64,000 nucleotides of DNA from Alphaproteobacteria bacterium (GCA_016124665.1 WGNH01000004.1:1-64000); one strand, 5' to 3'. Counted from the first letter of the stretch, positions 20,413 to 30,229 are shown. Numbers and translations are program-made. Notes: generated from the letters alone by a model not told the origin.

Positions 20413-21938
20413 CAGCTTTTCTCCATGGGTGTGACTTGGGCACGGCGGCGCGGGCCACCGAAGAGCGACGCCTTGCTGGAACCGTCCGAGCACCCATTGC
20501 CAAAGCTGAAACCGCATTCACCGCGGATATCGAAGGCTTCTTCCGCCTCCTCGCGGTGGGAGGTCGGGATCACGAACCGGTCCTCGTAATTGGCAATCGC
20601 CATGATGTGATACATGTCCTCGATCAGCTCGCGGGTGAGTCCCACCCGTTCGGCAATCGACGGATCAATCACACCCTCGACTGTTTTCGCCCGCATATAG
20701 GCCCGCATGGCGAGCATGCGTTCCAGTGCTACGGCAACCGGTGCCTCGTCTCCGGCCGTCAGGAGATTGGCCAGATAACGGAGCGGGATGCGCAAAGAGC
20801 GCACGTCCGGCATGTCCCCATCGGTTTCCAGCGCACCTGATTCGGCCGCATTGTTGATCGGTGACAGGGGCGGCACATACCAGACCATGGGCAGCGTCCG
20901 GTATTCCGGGTGCAGCGGGAAGGCGACTTTCCAGTCAATGGCCATCTTGTAGACCGGCGATTGTTTTGCCGCTTCCAGCCAGGCCTCGGGCACGCCATCC
21001 TTGCGCGCTTGCGCCTGAATCTCCGGATCATGCGGATCGAGGAAAATATCGAGCTGGGCCTGATACAGGTCCTTTTCATCCTCCATCGAAGCCGCTTCCT
21101 CGATCCGGTCAGCGTCGTAAAGCATCACGCCGAGATAGCGGATACGGCCCACGCAGGTTTCCGAACAGACGGTCGGCTGCCCCGCCTCGATCCGCGGATA
21201 GCAGAAGGTGCACTTCTCGGATTTGCCGCTCGCCCAGTTGAAATAGATCTTCTTGTACGGGCAGCCGGAGACACACATCCGCCAGCCGCGGCATTTTTCC
21301 TGGTCGATCAGGACAATGCCGTCTTCCTCGCGCTTGTAGATGGCACCAGACGGACAGGCCGCCGCACAGGTCGGGTTGAGGCAATGCTCGCACAGGCGCG
21401 GCAGATACATCATGAAGGTGTTTTCGAACTCACCATAGATCTGCTTCTGGATGCCTTCGAAATTGTAGTCCTCACCCCGCTTGGAAAACTCGCCGCCCAG
21501 GATTTCCTCCCAGTTCGGACCCCACTCGATCTTCTCCATCCGCTCACCGGATATCAGCGAGCGCGGCCGCGCCGTCGGAAAAGCGCGCGATTCACCGGCT
21601 GTGTGCAAGTGGTTGTAATCGAAAGTGAAAGGTTCGTAGTAATCATCAATCTGTGGCAGGTCGGGATTGGCGAAAATCTTTGCCAGAATCCGCCATTTCG
21701 AGCCCATTTTGGGGTGCAGGCTGCCATTGCCGGAGCGTTTCCAGCCACCATTCCAGCGGCCCTGGTTTTCCCAGTCCTTGGGATAGCCGACACCGGGTTT
21801 GGTTTCGACATTGTTGAACCAGGCGTATTCAACGCCTTCGCGGCTGGTCCAGACATTCTTGCAAGTCACCGAGCAGGTATGGCAGCCGATACATTTGTCG
21901 AGATTGAGAACTTTACCGATTTGCGCGCGAATTTTCAT
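20412..21938 (-). CDS. narH: Respiratory nitrate reductase beta subunit
   Basis: 508 residues. It has ferredoxin-like Cys clusters: CIGCHTCSVTCKNVW at residues ~16-30; CEHCLNPTCAAACPSGAIY; CRGWRMCVSGCPYKK, where the Trp replaces a Cys in the [3Fe-4S] cluster as in NarH; and CTFCYPRI. It wires electrons from NarI heme to NarG. The start overlaps the narG stop by 4 bp (ATGA). Length matches E. coli NarH. Confidence 0.98.
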   Translation of the reverse strand: MKIRAQIGKVLNLDKCIGCHTCSVTCKNVWTSREGVEYAWFNNVETKPGVGYPKDWENQGRWNGGWKRSGNGSLHPKMGSKWRILAKIFANPDLPQIDDYYEPFTFDYNHLHTAGESRAFPTARPRSLISGERMEKIEWGPNWEEILGGEFSKRGEDYNFEGIQKQIYGEFENTFMMYLPRLCEHCLNPTCAAACPSGAIYKREEDGIVLIDQEKCRGWRMCVSGCPYKKIYFNWASGKSEKCTFCYPRIEAGQPTVCSETCVGRIRYLGVMLYDADRIEEAASMEDEKDLYQAQLDIFLDPHDPEIQAQARKDGVPEAWLEAAKQSPVYKMAIDWKVAFPLHPEYRTLPMVWYVPPLSPINNAAESGALETDGDMPDVRSLRIPLRYLANLLTAGDEAPVAVALERMLAMRAYMRAKTVEGVIDPSIAERVGLTRELIEDMYHIMAIANYEDRFVIPTSHREEAEEAFDIRGECGFSFGNGCSDGSSKASLFGGPRRRAQVTPMEKS

Positions 21939-24900
21939 TCTGCTGCCTCCAGTGCGTCGGCGGCGGGGCCTTCGAGCCAGTCGATCTTGTCCATCTTGCG
22001 GACAATCACGAACTCGTCGCGGTTGGACCCCACCGTGCCGTAATAATTGAATCCGTAGGATTGCTGGGCGTAGCCGCCGATCATGTGGGTCGGCTTCAGC
22101 GTTGCCCGTGTCACGGAGTTGTGGATCCCGCCGCGCTGGCCGGTCATTTCCGATCCCGGCACATTCACGATCTTTTCCTGGGCGTGATACATGAACAGCG
22201 TGCCCGGCTTGATCCGTTGGGACACCACAGCCCGGGCGACGAGGGCACCATTGGAATTGTAGGCCTCCACCCAGTCATTATCGACAATCCCGGCCGCCTT
22301 TGCGTCATCTTCCGACAGCCAGACAATCGGCCCGCCACGCGACAGCGTGAGCATGAGAAGGTTGTCGGTATAGGTGGAGTGAATGCCCCATTTCTGGTGC
22401 GGTGTGATGAAATTCAGAACCACCTGCTGATTGCCATTCGGCTTGGAATCAATCACCGGCGCGATGGTCGCGGTATCGATCGGCGGGCGGTAGACGCACA
22501 GCCCCTCCCCGAAAGCCAGCATCCATTTGTGATCCTGGTAAAGCTGCTGGCGGCCGGTCAGTGTCCGCCACGGAATGCGCTCATGCACATTCGTGTAACC
22601 GGCATTATAGCAGACTTTTTCGCTCTCGATTCCCGACCATGTGGGCGAGGAAATGATCTTGCGGGGTTGGGCGACAACATCACGGAACCGGATCTTCTCG
22701 TCTTCCTTGGGACGCGCCAGATGCGTGTGATCACGCCCGGTATTGTCCGACAGCGCCTGCCACGCCTTGACGGCCACTTCACCATTGGTTTCCGGAGCCA
22801 GCATGAGAATGACTTCTGCGGCATCGATGGCCGTATTGATTTTCGGACGGCCTTGCGAAACGCCTTCTTCCAGAACCACGCCATTGAGGGCAGCCAGGTG
22901 CTCGATCTCGTGCTCTGTATTCCAGGAGATGCCCTTGCCCCCGTTTCCGAGCGTATCCATCAACGGCCCGAGCGAGGTGAATTTCTTGTAGAGGTTCGCA
23001 TAATCCCGCTTCACCGTGAGGATTTGCGGCATGGTTACGCCCGGAATGGCCTCGACTTCACCCTTCTTCCAGTCCTTGACATCAAAGGGTTGCGCAATTT
23101 CCCCTGCCGTATCGTGCAGGATGGGCAAGAGGATGATATCGGTTTCCTCTTGGATCTCTTCCGGCGCAATCTCGGAGAACTTTTTCGCCAGCCCCTTGAA
23201 AATGTCCCAGTCGCTGCGCGCCTCCCATGAAGGATCAACCGCCGCGGTCAGCGGGTGAATGAAGGGATGCATGTCCGATGTGTTGAGGTCATCTTTTTCA
23301 TACCAGGTCGCTGTCGGCAGAACGATGTCCGAATACATGCAGGTTGTTGACATCCGGAAATCGATCGTCACCAGAAGGTCGAGCTTTCCTTCCGGCGCTT
23401 TCTCGGTCCATTCCACTTCGCTTGGCCGGTTTTCAGGACCAGTCTCATCGCACATCAGCCCGTTTGCGGCACCGACGAGATGTTTGAGGAAATACTCGTG
23501 CCCCTTGCCCGATGAGCCCAGCAGGTTGGAGCGCCAGACGAAGAGGTTTCGCGGCCAGTTTGCCGGATTGTCGGGCGCCTCGCAGGACATGCGCAGATCA
23601 CCGGATGTCAGGCCTTCGACAACATAGTCCTTCGGATCCTTTCCGGCGGCAGCGGCGGCCTTGGAAACCTCGAACGGATTGGTCTGTAGCTGCGGCGCAG
23701 ACGGCAGCCAGCCCATGCGTTCGGCACGGACATTCCAGTCGATCATCGTCCCGGACCAGTCGCCATCCGGCGCGGTCGGAGAGAGGATCTCCTTCACATC
23801 CAGGGTTTCATAACGCCACTGATCCGTATGCGCATACCAGCAGGACGTCGAATTCTGATGCCGGGGCGGGCGGTTCCAGTCGAGCGCGAAAGCCAGGGGC
23901 TGCCAGCCGGTTTGCGGCCGCAATTTCTCCTGCCCCACATAGTGCGCCCATCCGCCGCCGGATTGGCCGATACAGCCACACATCACCAGAAGATTGATAA
24001 TCCCCCGGTAATTCATGTCCATGTGGTACCAGTGGTTCAGCCCCGCCCCGAGGATGACCATGGACTTGCCTTCGGTCTTCTCGGCATTGGTCGCGAAGGC
24101 GCGGGCTGTGGCGATGATTTTCTTGCGGTCAACGCCGGTGATTTTCTCCGCCCATGCGGGCGTGTAGGGCGCAATATCATCATAGCTCTCGGCCAGATTG
24201 TCTCCGCCCAGACCCCGGTCCAGGCCGTAATTGGCGCACAGAAGATCGAAAACGGTGACGACCAGAGCCTCGCCATCCTTCAGCGCGACACGGCGGGCGG
24301 GCAGCTTGCGGGTGACGACATCCGGGTGATCTGTCCCCGCGAAATGATCGTGATACCGGCTGCCGAAATAGGGGAATCCGACATCAACCTCTTCATCATG
24401 GCGGTCATCGAGAATGAAGGATAATTCCAGCTCGACATCGCCGCCCTTGCCATCCTTCTGTTCGATATTCCACTTGCCGGTTTCACCCCAGCGGAAGCCC
24501 ACCGATCCCAGCGGTGCAACATAGCGGCCGCTCTTGCGGTCATAGGCAATGGTCTTCCAGTCGGGATTATTGTCCTCGCCCAGGCTGTCATCGAAGTCGG
24601 AGGCCCGGAGCAAACGCCCGGGGATCAGCCGGCCGTCCTTCATCTCCAGCCGCACCAGATTCGGCATGTCGGTATTCTCGCGGGCATAGCGCTCGAAATA
24701 TTCGGCCTGCCGGTCGAGATGGTATTCGCGCAGGATCACATGCCCCATCGCCATCGCCAGCGCGGCATCCGTGCCCTGTTTCGGATTCAGCCAGATATCG
24801 CCGAATTTTGCGGCCTCGGAATAATCCGGGCAGATCACCGCACTTTTGGCACCGCGATAGCGGGCCTCGGTATAAAAGTGCGCATCCGGCGTCCGGGTCT

Positions 24901-25672
24901 GCGGGACATTCGAGCCCCAGATCAGCAGGAAACCCGCATTGTACCAGTCAGCGGATTCCGGCACATCGGTCTGCTCACCCCAGGTTTGCGGACTCGCCGG
25001 CGGCAGGTCGCAATACCAGTCATAAAAGGACATGCACACGCCGCCGAGAAGCGAGAGATAACGCGATCCGGCCGCATAGGACACCATCGACATGGCGGGA
25101 ATGGGCGAGAAGCCGAACACTCGGTCCGGTCCGTACTCCCTGGCCGTATAGGCGTTGGCAGCGGCAATGATTTCGTTGACTTCATCCCAGTCACCCCGGA
25201 CGAACCCGCCGGCGCCGCGTTTCGACACGTAGGACTGCCGCGTTTCCGGATTGGCCTGGATGGAGCGCCACGCCGCCATGGGCGTCATCGTTTCCCGCGC
25301 CTTGCGCCAGGCTTTCAGCAGGCGCGAACGGATCATCGGATATTTCAGCCGGTTGGCCGAATACATGTACCAGGAATAGCTGGCCCCGCGCGAGCAGCCG
25401 CGCGGCTCGTGATTGGGCAGGTCAGGGCGGGTGCGCGGATAGTCTGTTTGTTGCGTTTCCCAGGTGACCAGCCCGCCCTTGACATAGATTTTCCAGCTGC
25501 AGGATCCGGTGCAGTTTACGCCATGGGTCGAGCGCACGATTTTGTCGTGCTGCCAGCGCTTGCGATAGGAATCTTCCCACTTCCGGTCCTCGGTGGTGGT
25601 GATGCCGTGACCATCGGAAAAACGCTCGGACGGACGCGTGAAGAATGTGAGGCGGTCGAGAAGGTGACTCAT
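21935..25672 (-). CDS. narG: Respiratory nitrate reductase alpha subunit
   Basis: 1245 residues, the normal size for membrane-bound NarG. The N-terminal cluster FS0 has the His-x3-Cys pattern in THGVNCTGSCSWKIYV, with a later Cys in EPRGCSRGASYSWYMYSANR. The Mo-binding Asp lies in GEQTDVPESADWYNAG. It is a cytoplasm-facing bis-MGD enzyme that reduces nitrate to nitrite. The order is narK1-narK2-narG-narH-narJ-narI-ppiC on one strand, with a 12-bp gap to narK2. Confidence 0.99.
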   Translation of the reverse strand: MSHLLDRLTFFTRPSERFSDGHGITTTEDRKWEDSYRKRWQHDKIVRSTHGVNCTGSCSWKIYVKGGLVTWETQQTDYPRTRPDLPNHEPRGCSRGASYSWYMYSANRLKYPMIRSRLLKAWRKARETMTPMAAWRSIQANPETRQSYVSKRGAGGFVRGDWDEVNEIIAAANAYTAREYGPDRVFGFSPIPAMSMVSYAAGSRYLSLLGGVCMSFYDWYCDLPPASPQTWGEQTDVPESADWYNAGFLLIWGSNVPQTRTPDAHFYTEARYRGAKSAVICPDYSEAAKFGDIWLNPKQGTDAALAMAMGHVILREYHLDRQAEYFERYARENTDMPNLVRLEMKDGRLIPGRLLRASDFDDSLGEDNNPDWKTIAYDRKSGRYVAPLGSVGFRWGETGKWNIEQKDGKGGDVELELSFILDDRHDEEVDVGFPYFGSRYHDHFAGTDHPDVVTRKLPARRVALKDGEALVVTVFDLLCANYGLDRGLGGDNLAESYDDIAPYTPAWAEKITGVDRKKIIATARAFATNAEKTEGKSMVILGAGLNHWYHMDMNYRGIINLLVMCGCIGQSGGGWAHYVGQEKLRPQTGWQPLAFALDWNRPPRHQNSTSCWYAHTDQWRYETLDVKEILSPTAPDGDWSGTMIDWNVRAERMGWLPSAPQLQTNPFEVSKAAAAAGKDPKDYVVEGLTSGDLRMSCEAPDNPANWPRNLFVWRSNLLGSSGKGHEYFLKHLVGAANGLMCDETGPENRPSEVEWTEKAPEGKLDLLVTIDFRMSTTCMYSDIVLPTATWYEKDDLNTSDMHPFIHPLTAAVDPSWEARSDWDIFKGLAKKFSEIAPEEIQEETDIILLPILHDTAGEIAQPFDVKDWKKGEVEAIPGVTMPQILTVKRDYANLYKKFTSLGPLMDTLGNGGKGISWNTEHEIEHLAALNGVVLEEGVSQGRPKINTAIDAAEVILMLAPETNGEVAVKAWQALSDNTGRDHTHLARPKEDEKIRFRDVVAQPRKIISSPTWSGIESEKVCYNAGYTNVHERIPWRTLTGRQQLYQDHKWMLAFGEGLCVYRPPIDTATIAPVIDSKPNGNQQVVLNFITPHQKWGIHSTYTDNLLMLTLSRGGPIVWLSEDDAKAAGIVDNDWVEAYNSNGALVARAVVSQRIKPGTLFMYHAQEKIVNVPGSEMTGQRGGIHNSVTRATLKPTHMIGGYAQQSYGFNYYGTVGSNRDEFVIVRKMDKIDWLEGPAADALEAAE

Positions 25673-25684
25673 GATAACAATCCT

Positions 25685-27292
25685 TTACGGGTTTTTCACA
25701 TCCGCGCCCGGGCGCAGATAGAACCACCAGTTGATGGCGATGCAGACGGCATAGAAAACGGCAAATCCGATGAGGGCGTATTCGGGCGTCGTGGCGCGGA
25801 TCTGCTCGCCGAACACTTGTGGGATGATGAAGGCGCCATAGGCTGCAACGGCGGAGGTCCAGCCCAGCACCGGCCCGGCCTGCTCGCGGTCGAACACAAC
25901 GGCGATGGTGCGGAAGGTTGATCCATTGCCGATGCCCGAAGCGGCAAACAGGATCAGGAACAGGATCAGGAAGGGCGTGAAGTAGATTTCCGGCGTGGCC
26001 GATCCGTAGGCCAGCTTCATGAACCAAGCGACTCCGAGCGCGCAAATCACCATGACAACAGAGATGATCTGGGTGACGAGCGCCCCGCCGAACCGGTCAG
26101 CCAGCTTGCCGCCGATCGGACGGATCAAAGCGCCAATGAAGGGGCCGGTCCAGGCGAACATCAGTGCGCTGGGACCATCCGGATTGATGACGTCATGCGT
26201 CATCACCCCGTCGACCTCGATATGCTGGAAACCGAATATGACCTTGATGGCGAGCCCGAAGGCCGCAGCATAGCCGATGAAGGAACCGAAGGTCATCGTA
26301 TAGATGACCGTCATCGCCCAGGTGTGCTTGTTGCGGAAGATCCGGTACTGCCGGTCGAGGCTCTTCCGGATCGCGCCGGGAATGGCCTTCAATGCGAACA
26401 CGGTGGCCGCGATCACGGCCGGAAGCACGATCCATTTCGACACACCCCAGCCCGAACCGCCGGCATCCGCTGGCAGCATCAGCCAGAGGCCGGCGGCCGC
26501 CATGGCCAGGCCGATGGCCAGCATGCCCGCAATCTTGCCGAAAGAGGCAATGGGTGAACCGATATTCGGCGATACATGCTCGTCACGGATATTGTTCATC
26601 CCGAACCAGGTCGCCACAACGACCGGAATCAGGATGGCCACCCAGATAAATCCGGCATTGTGCAGGAAGGTTTCGGTGCCGGCAGGAATGCGCCCGATCA
26701 GTGTGCCGGATGTGTTCTGCAATACCATCGAGGTGCCGCCGAACATGCCAACCGTCATGACCAGCGGGATCAGGATCTGCATGGTCGTGACGCCGAAATT
26801 GCCAAGACCGGCATTCATGCCCAGCGAATAGCCCTGCACCTTTTTCGGAAAGAAGAAGCTGATATTCGACATCGAGCTGGCAAAATTCCCGCCGCCGATG
26901 CCGGACAGAAGCGCCATCAGCTGGAATTGCCAGAGGGGCGTGTCCGGGTTTTGCAGGATGACCGCTGTTCCCGCCGATGGGATCAGCAGCAAGGCGGTCG
27001 TGAAAAAGATCGTGTTCCGCCCGCCCGCCAGCCGGATGAAGAAGGTGGAGGGAATTCTGAGCGTAGCGCCGGACAGTCCGGCGATCGCCGTCAGTGTGAA
27101 CAGTTCGGTCTGGCTGAAACCGTAGTCCAGATTGATCATCTGGACGGTAATGATTCCCCAGTAGAGCCAGACGGCAAAGCCGCACAGCAGCGCCGGGATC
27201 GAGATCCACAGATTACGGGTGGCAATGACTTTGCCCGTCTTTTCCCACTGTGCGGGGTCTTCTGGGTTCCAGTTCGAGAGGTCTTTGGCCAT
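25685..27292 (-). CDS. narK2: Nitrate/nitrite transporter, NarK2 type
   Basis: 535 residues with 12 predicted membrane helices. The N terminus has the NWNPEDPAQWEKTG extension seen in NarK2-type proteins. MFS nitrate-signature stretches are present, for example SGIGGGNFASSMSNISFFFP and GNGSTFRTIAVVF. NarK2 proteins are thought to exchange nitrate for nitrite. In Paracoccus NarK1 and NarK2 are fused; here they are separate adjacent genes. Co-transcribed with narG, 12 bp away. Confidence 0.93.
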   Translation of the reverse strand: MAKDLSNWNPEDPAQWEKTGKVIATRNLWISIPALLCGFAVWLYWGIITVQMINLDYGFSQTELFTLTAIAGLSGATLRIPSTFFIRLAGGRNTIFFTTALLLIPSAGTAVILQNPDTPLWQFQLMALLSGIGGGNFASSMSNISFFFPKKVQGYSLGMNAGLGNFGVTTMQILIPLVMTVGMFGGTSMVLQNTSGTLIGRIPAGTETFLHNAGFIWVAILIPVVVATWFGMNNIRDEHVSPNIGSPIASFGKIAGMLAIGLAMAAAGLWLMLPADAGGSGWGVSKWIVLPAVIAATVFALKAIPGAIRKSLDRQYRIFRNKHTWAMTVIYTMTFGSFIGYAAAFGLAIKVIFGFQHIEVDGVMTHDVINPDGPSALMFAWTGPFIGALIRPIGGKLADRFGGALVTQIISVVMVICALGVAWFMKLAYGSATPEIYFTPFLILFLILFAASGIGNGSTFRTIAVVFDREQAGPVLGWTSAVAAYGAFIIPQVFGEQIRATTPEYALIGFAVFYAVCIAINWWFYLRPGADVKNP

Positions 27293-27320
27293 TCGGGTCG
27301 TCCTTGTTGTCAGTTTGGCC

Positions 27321-27354
27321 GTGGTGGCACCGGCAGGGGGATGCGGGCCACCAC
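27321..27354. other. Intercistronic hairpin between narK1 and narK2
   Basis: GTGGTGGC (27321-27328) and GCCACCAC (27347-27354) form an 8-bp perfect stem with an 18-nt loop. It lies in the 71-bp gap between narK1 (stop 27364) and narK2 (start 27292). There is no T-run, so an mRNA processing or stability element is more likely than a terminator. Confidence 0.4.
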
Positions 27355-27363
27355 AGCCCTGTC

Positions 27364-28689
27364 TCAGCGCGCCTGAGACGCGGGATAAGGCGTGTCAGGC
27401 AGGTCGCTGAGATGTCGCTCATCTGCCAGTTGCGGATATTTGCGGCGTTCCATCCGGCGGATCGCGAGATGCATCCAGATCGTCGAAACCAGGACGATCA
27501 GGAACATCAGCATGAAGCAGCTGGTCCAGACGCCGGTCAGATCGTTCATGATGCCGAAAGTGATCGGCAGGACAAACCCGCCAAGGCCCCCAATCATGCC
27601 GACCAGCCCGCCGACGGATCCGACATGATGGGGATAATAGACGGGGATGTGTTTGTAGACGGCTGCCTTGCCAAGGGACATCACGAAACCGAGCCCGATG
27701 GTAAGGATGGCAAATGGTGCGACACCGATGCCAAAGCTGAACTCGATCGGCCCTTCGATCCCGCTGACAATATAACGGGTTTCCGGGTAGCTGAGCGCGA
27801 ACAGGCAGACCAGGGAGATGATGAAGGTGAGGTACATCACGAAACGTGCGCCCCACTTGTCCGACATCCAGCCGCCCAAGGCGCGGAAAATCGAGGCGGG
27901 CAGCGAATAGGCTGCGGCCAGCATGCCGGCCGTTTGAAGATCCAGCCCGTAGGCACCGGTATAATAGCGTGGCAGCCAGGAGGCGAGCGCAACGAAGGCG
28001 CCGAAAACAAAGAAGTAATAGGTCGCAAACCGCCAGACCTGCGGGTCTTTCAACGGCTCCAGCTGCATCAGGGCGGACGGACGTTTGCCACCGGACTTGC
28101 GCTGCGCAACCAGCACAGGGTCGTCCTTGGTGAACACCCAGAAAATCACCGCCATGGCCAGCAGGACACCGGCATAGATTTGCGCGGTTTGCTGCCAGCC
28201 GAAGGCGACAACCAGGAAGGGCGCTCCGAAATTGGTAACCGCTGCTCCCATATTGCCGACACCGAATATGCCGAGCGCCGTGCCTTGCGCCTTGGCCTCA
28301 TACCAGCGTGACACATAGGCGATGCCGATGATGAAGGAGCCACCCGCGAGCCCGACGCCGAGCGCGGCCAGTAGGAACATCGGATAGGTTTCCGCCATCG
28401 ACAGGAGAAAGGCGGCGACCGCAGTCGTGACCATCTGGATCGGGAACATGATCCGGCCGCCATACTGTTCGGTCAGAATGCCGAGAAATATGCGGCTGAT
28501 GGAGCCGGTCAGAACCGGCGTCGCGACGAGCAATCCGAACTGGGTCTCGGACAGGCCCAGCTCCTGCTTGATGCGGACTCCGATGATCGAGAAAATAGTC
28601 CAGACCGCAAAACAGACGGTAAAGGCCAAAAGGCTCATTCCGAGCGCCTGGCGTTGTTGTCCGGGTGTGACGCCTTCCAGCGTATGCAT
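27364..28689 (-). CDS. narK1: Nitrate/proton symporter, NarK1 type
   Basis: 441 residues from the ATG at 28689, preceded by a G-rich ribosome site; a TTG at 28722 would add 11 residues. 12 membrane helices. Blocks GLSETQFGLLVATPVLTGS and GVGLAGGSFIIGIAYVSRWY, plus the second signature GSVGGLVGMIGGLGGFVLP, place it in the MFS nitrate/nitrite porter family. NarK1-type proteins take up nitrate with protons and start respiration before nitrite accumulates. It is the promoter-proximal gene of the nar cluster and divergent from the Crp/Fnr regulator. Confidence 0.92.
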   Translation of the reverse strand: MHTLEGVTPGQQRQALGMSLLAFTVCFAVWTIFSIIGVRIKQELGLSETQFGLLVATPVLTGSISRIFLGILTEQYGGRIMFPIQMVTTAVAAFLLSMAETYPMFLLAALGVGLAGGSFIIGIAYVSRWYEAKAQGTALGIFGVGNMGAAVTNFGAPFLVVAFGWQQTAQIYAGVLLAMAVIFWVFTKDDPVLVAQRKSGGKRPSALMQLEPLKDPQVWRFATYYFFVFGAFVALASWLPRYYTGAYGLDLQTAGMLAAAYSLPASIFRALGGWMSDKWGARFVMYLTFIISLVCLFALSYPETRYIVSGIEGPIEFSFGIGVAPFAILTIGLGFVMSLGKAAVYKHIPVYYPHHVGSVGGLVGMIGGLGGFVLPITFGIMNDLTGVWTSCFMLMFLIVLVSTIWMHLAIRRMERRKYPQLADERHLSDLPDTPYPASQAR

Positions 28690-28876
28690 GATCGCCCCCA
28701 AATCCAAAGCTTGCTGATGCAAGCGAATGAATACTTGATAGCGATAATAAATGTTGCCCGAAACATGATTACATGTCGCGCGTCAAATCTACGCACATAC
28801 AATTGAAGTTATCGACAATTTCTTTCCATGGATTGTTTTACATCATTACTAGAACCACTATTTCGCAATTGATGTA

Positions 28877-28890
28877 TTGATATTGATCAA
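28877..28890. promoter_or_regulatory. Perfect FNR/Dnr-type box, regulator autoregulation
   Basis: TTGAT-ATTG-ATCAA matches the FNR/Dnr consensus half-sites exactly. Its centre is about 49 bp upstream of the Crp/Fnr gene ATG at 28933. It lies in the 243-bp divergent region with narK1 and could serve both directions. A poorer site (TTGAT-AGCG-ATAAT, 28735-28748) lies nearer narK1. Confidence 0.75.
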
Positions 28891-28932
28891 TCGCCAGTGT
28901 AACCACGCACTGGAAACAGCTGCGGGATCACG

Positions 28933-29631
28933 ATGCGAGACTCTGACCGGGACGTCGTCAGGCAACTCAACCTGTTTAGCGACATGCAACCGCAACGCTT
29001 CGAAGCGTTGATGACAGCGGCCTATGCGCAAAGATTTCCGGCCCATGTCGACCTCATCCGGGAGGGCGAGCCTGCCGACTTTCTCTATGTTGTACTGGAA
29101 GGATGTGTGGAATTGTATTCGGCAAGCCACGGGCGTGAATCCTCGATGGCCGTTGTAACGCCTGTCTCCACATTCATTCTCGCCGCAACCATCAAGGACG
29201 CGCCCTATCTGATGTCAGCGCGGACCATCGCCCCGTCAAAACTGCTTCTGATACCCTCCCAGAATGTACGCGGCGCGTTCGAAAATGATCCCGCCTTCGC
29301 GCGGGCAATCGTGACCGAACTGGCGACCTGTTACCGCAGCGTCGTGAAGTCCATGAAGAATCTCAAACTCCGGACCGCAATCGAGCGGGTCGGCAATTAC
29401 ATTGTTCGCCTGCATGACAAGTCCGGCCATGCCAGCATTGTCGAACTGCCTTTCGGGAAAAGGAATCTGGCGTCGTTACTCGGCATGACACCGGAAAATC
29501 TGTCCAGGGCTTTCGGAGCGCTGCAGTCACACGGCATCCTGATGGATGGGGCGCGGATCGAGATAACGGACCGCGCTGCACTCGAAGCCATCTGCAAACC
29601 GAATCCGCTCATTGATGACCCACGCAGCTGA
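28933..29631 (+). CDS. Crp/Fnr-family regulator (NarR/Dnr-like)
   Basis: 232 residues. There is an N-terminal cyclic-nucleotide-type jelly roll (IREGEPADFLYVVLEGCVEL), a dimerisation helix, and a C-terminal winged HTH with KRNLASLLGMTPENLSRAF. The recognition helix has the E..SR pattern that reads TTGAT half-sites in FNR relatives. The four-cysteine N-terminal cluster of FNR is absent; only scattered Cys are present. So it is more likely a NarR or Dnr type responding to nitrate/nitrite or NO. It stands between the nar genes and the molybdenum-cofactor genes, with its own perfect box upstream. Confidence 0.9.
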   Translation: MRDSDRDVVRQLNLFSDMQPQRFEALMTAAYAQRFPAHVDLIREGEPADFLYVVLEGCVELYSASHGRESSMAVVTPVSTFILAATIKDAPYLMSARTIAPSKLLLIPSQNVRGAFENDPAFARAIVTELATCYRSVVKSMKNLKLRTAIERVGNYIVRLHDKSGHASIVELPFGKRNLASLLGMTPENLSRAFGALQSHGILMDGARIEITDRAALEAICKPNPLIDDPRS

Positions 29632-30166
29632 CCCTGCCAGCGTCACCGGTATTATTCTGGCCGGCGGACAATCGCGGCGCATGGGTCAGGACAAGGCGGA
29701 CATCGGCTATCGCGGCCAGACTTTTCTGGAACGCGCAAAGGCCCTGTTATACGCATCCGGTTGCAACTCAGTTCGGGTGAGCGGGCGGCCGGATTTGCAG
29801 GGCGGTCTGCCCGACCGGCAACCTGGCCAGGGTCCGGCACAAGCCATTCTGGATTCTCTGGACGCGATTTCGGGCATATCATCCGGCGCGCTGTTTATCC
29901 CAGTCGATATGCCCCTGCTCGAGCCGGACGATCTTTTGCCATTGATGACAAACAATCCGGCGCGGGCCTGCGCATGGGCCGGCCATCCATTGCCCGCCTA
30001 TCTTCCGGCCGGCACAATATTGCCGGCTCAGGCAGAAATCCGTTCGGTAAAAAATCTCCTCGCCCGGTTTGACACGGCCTGGCTGGAGCCGCACCCTGAA
30101 CAGATCCGGCGATTCAGCAATATCAATTCGCCTGAGGATTTGACATCCCTGCCCCGTTCGGAGTGA
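29615..30166 (+). CDS. mobA: Molybdenum cofactor guanylyltransferase MobA
   Basis: 183 residues from the ATG at 29615, overlapping the end of the regulator gene by 17 bp. It is a nucleotidyltransferase fold with ILAGGQSRRMGQDKADI (GTP/Mg binding) near residue 13 and IPVDMPLLEPDDL as the metal-binding block. It adds GMP to molybdopterin to make the bis-MGD cofactor that NarG needs. Slightly short for MobA (E. coli 194 residues) but both motifs are intact. Confidence 0.9.
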   Translation: MTHAADPASVTGIILAGGQSRRMGQDKADIGYRGQTFLERAKALLYASGCNSVRVSGRPDLQGGLPDRQPGQGPAQAILDSLDAISGISSGALFIPVDMPLLEPDDLLPLMTNNPARACAWAGHPLPAYLPAGTILPAQAEIRSVKNLLARFDTAWLEPHPEQIRRFSNINSPEDLTSLPRSE

Positions 30167-30201
30167 CGTGCGACGACTCGTCACTTGGCAGACGCAGCAA
30201 T

Positions 30202-30215
30202 TTGATGTTTGTCAA
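30202..30215. promoter_or_regulatory. FNR/Dnr-type box before moaA
   Basis: TTGAT-GTTT-GTCAA differs from TTGAT-N4-ATCAA by one base. The centre is only ~21 bp before the moaA ATG at 30230, closer than a class II activator site would normally allow. See the finding on box position. Confidence 0.6.
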
Positions 30216-30229
30216 GAAACGAAGAGTTC

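Noticed and set aside
24719-25921. 400-codon plus-strand open frame
   Set aside because: Antisense to narG and narK2, which are unmistakable.
28735-28748. TTGAT-AGCG-ATAAT as a narK1 FNR box
   Set aside because: Two mismatches in one half-site; mentioned with the perfect box but not listed on its own.
28763-28776. ACATG-ATTA-CATGT palindrome as an FNR-type or NsrR site
   Set aside because: The half-sites fit neither consensus. It is symmetric but unassigned, so I did not list it as a regulatory site.
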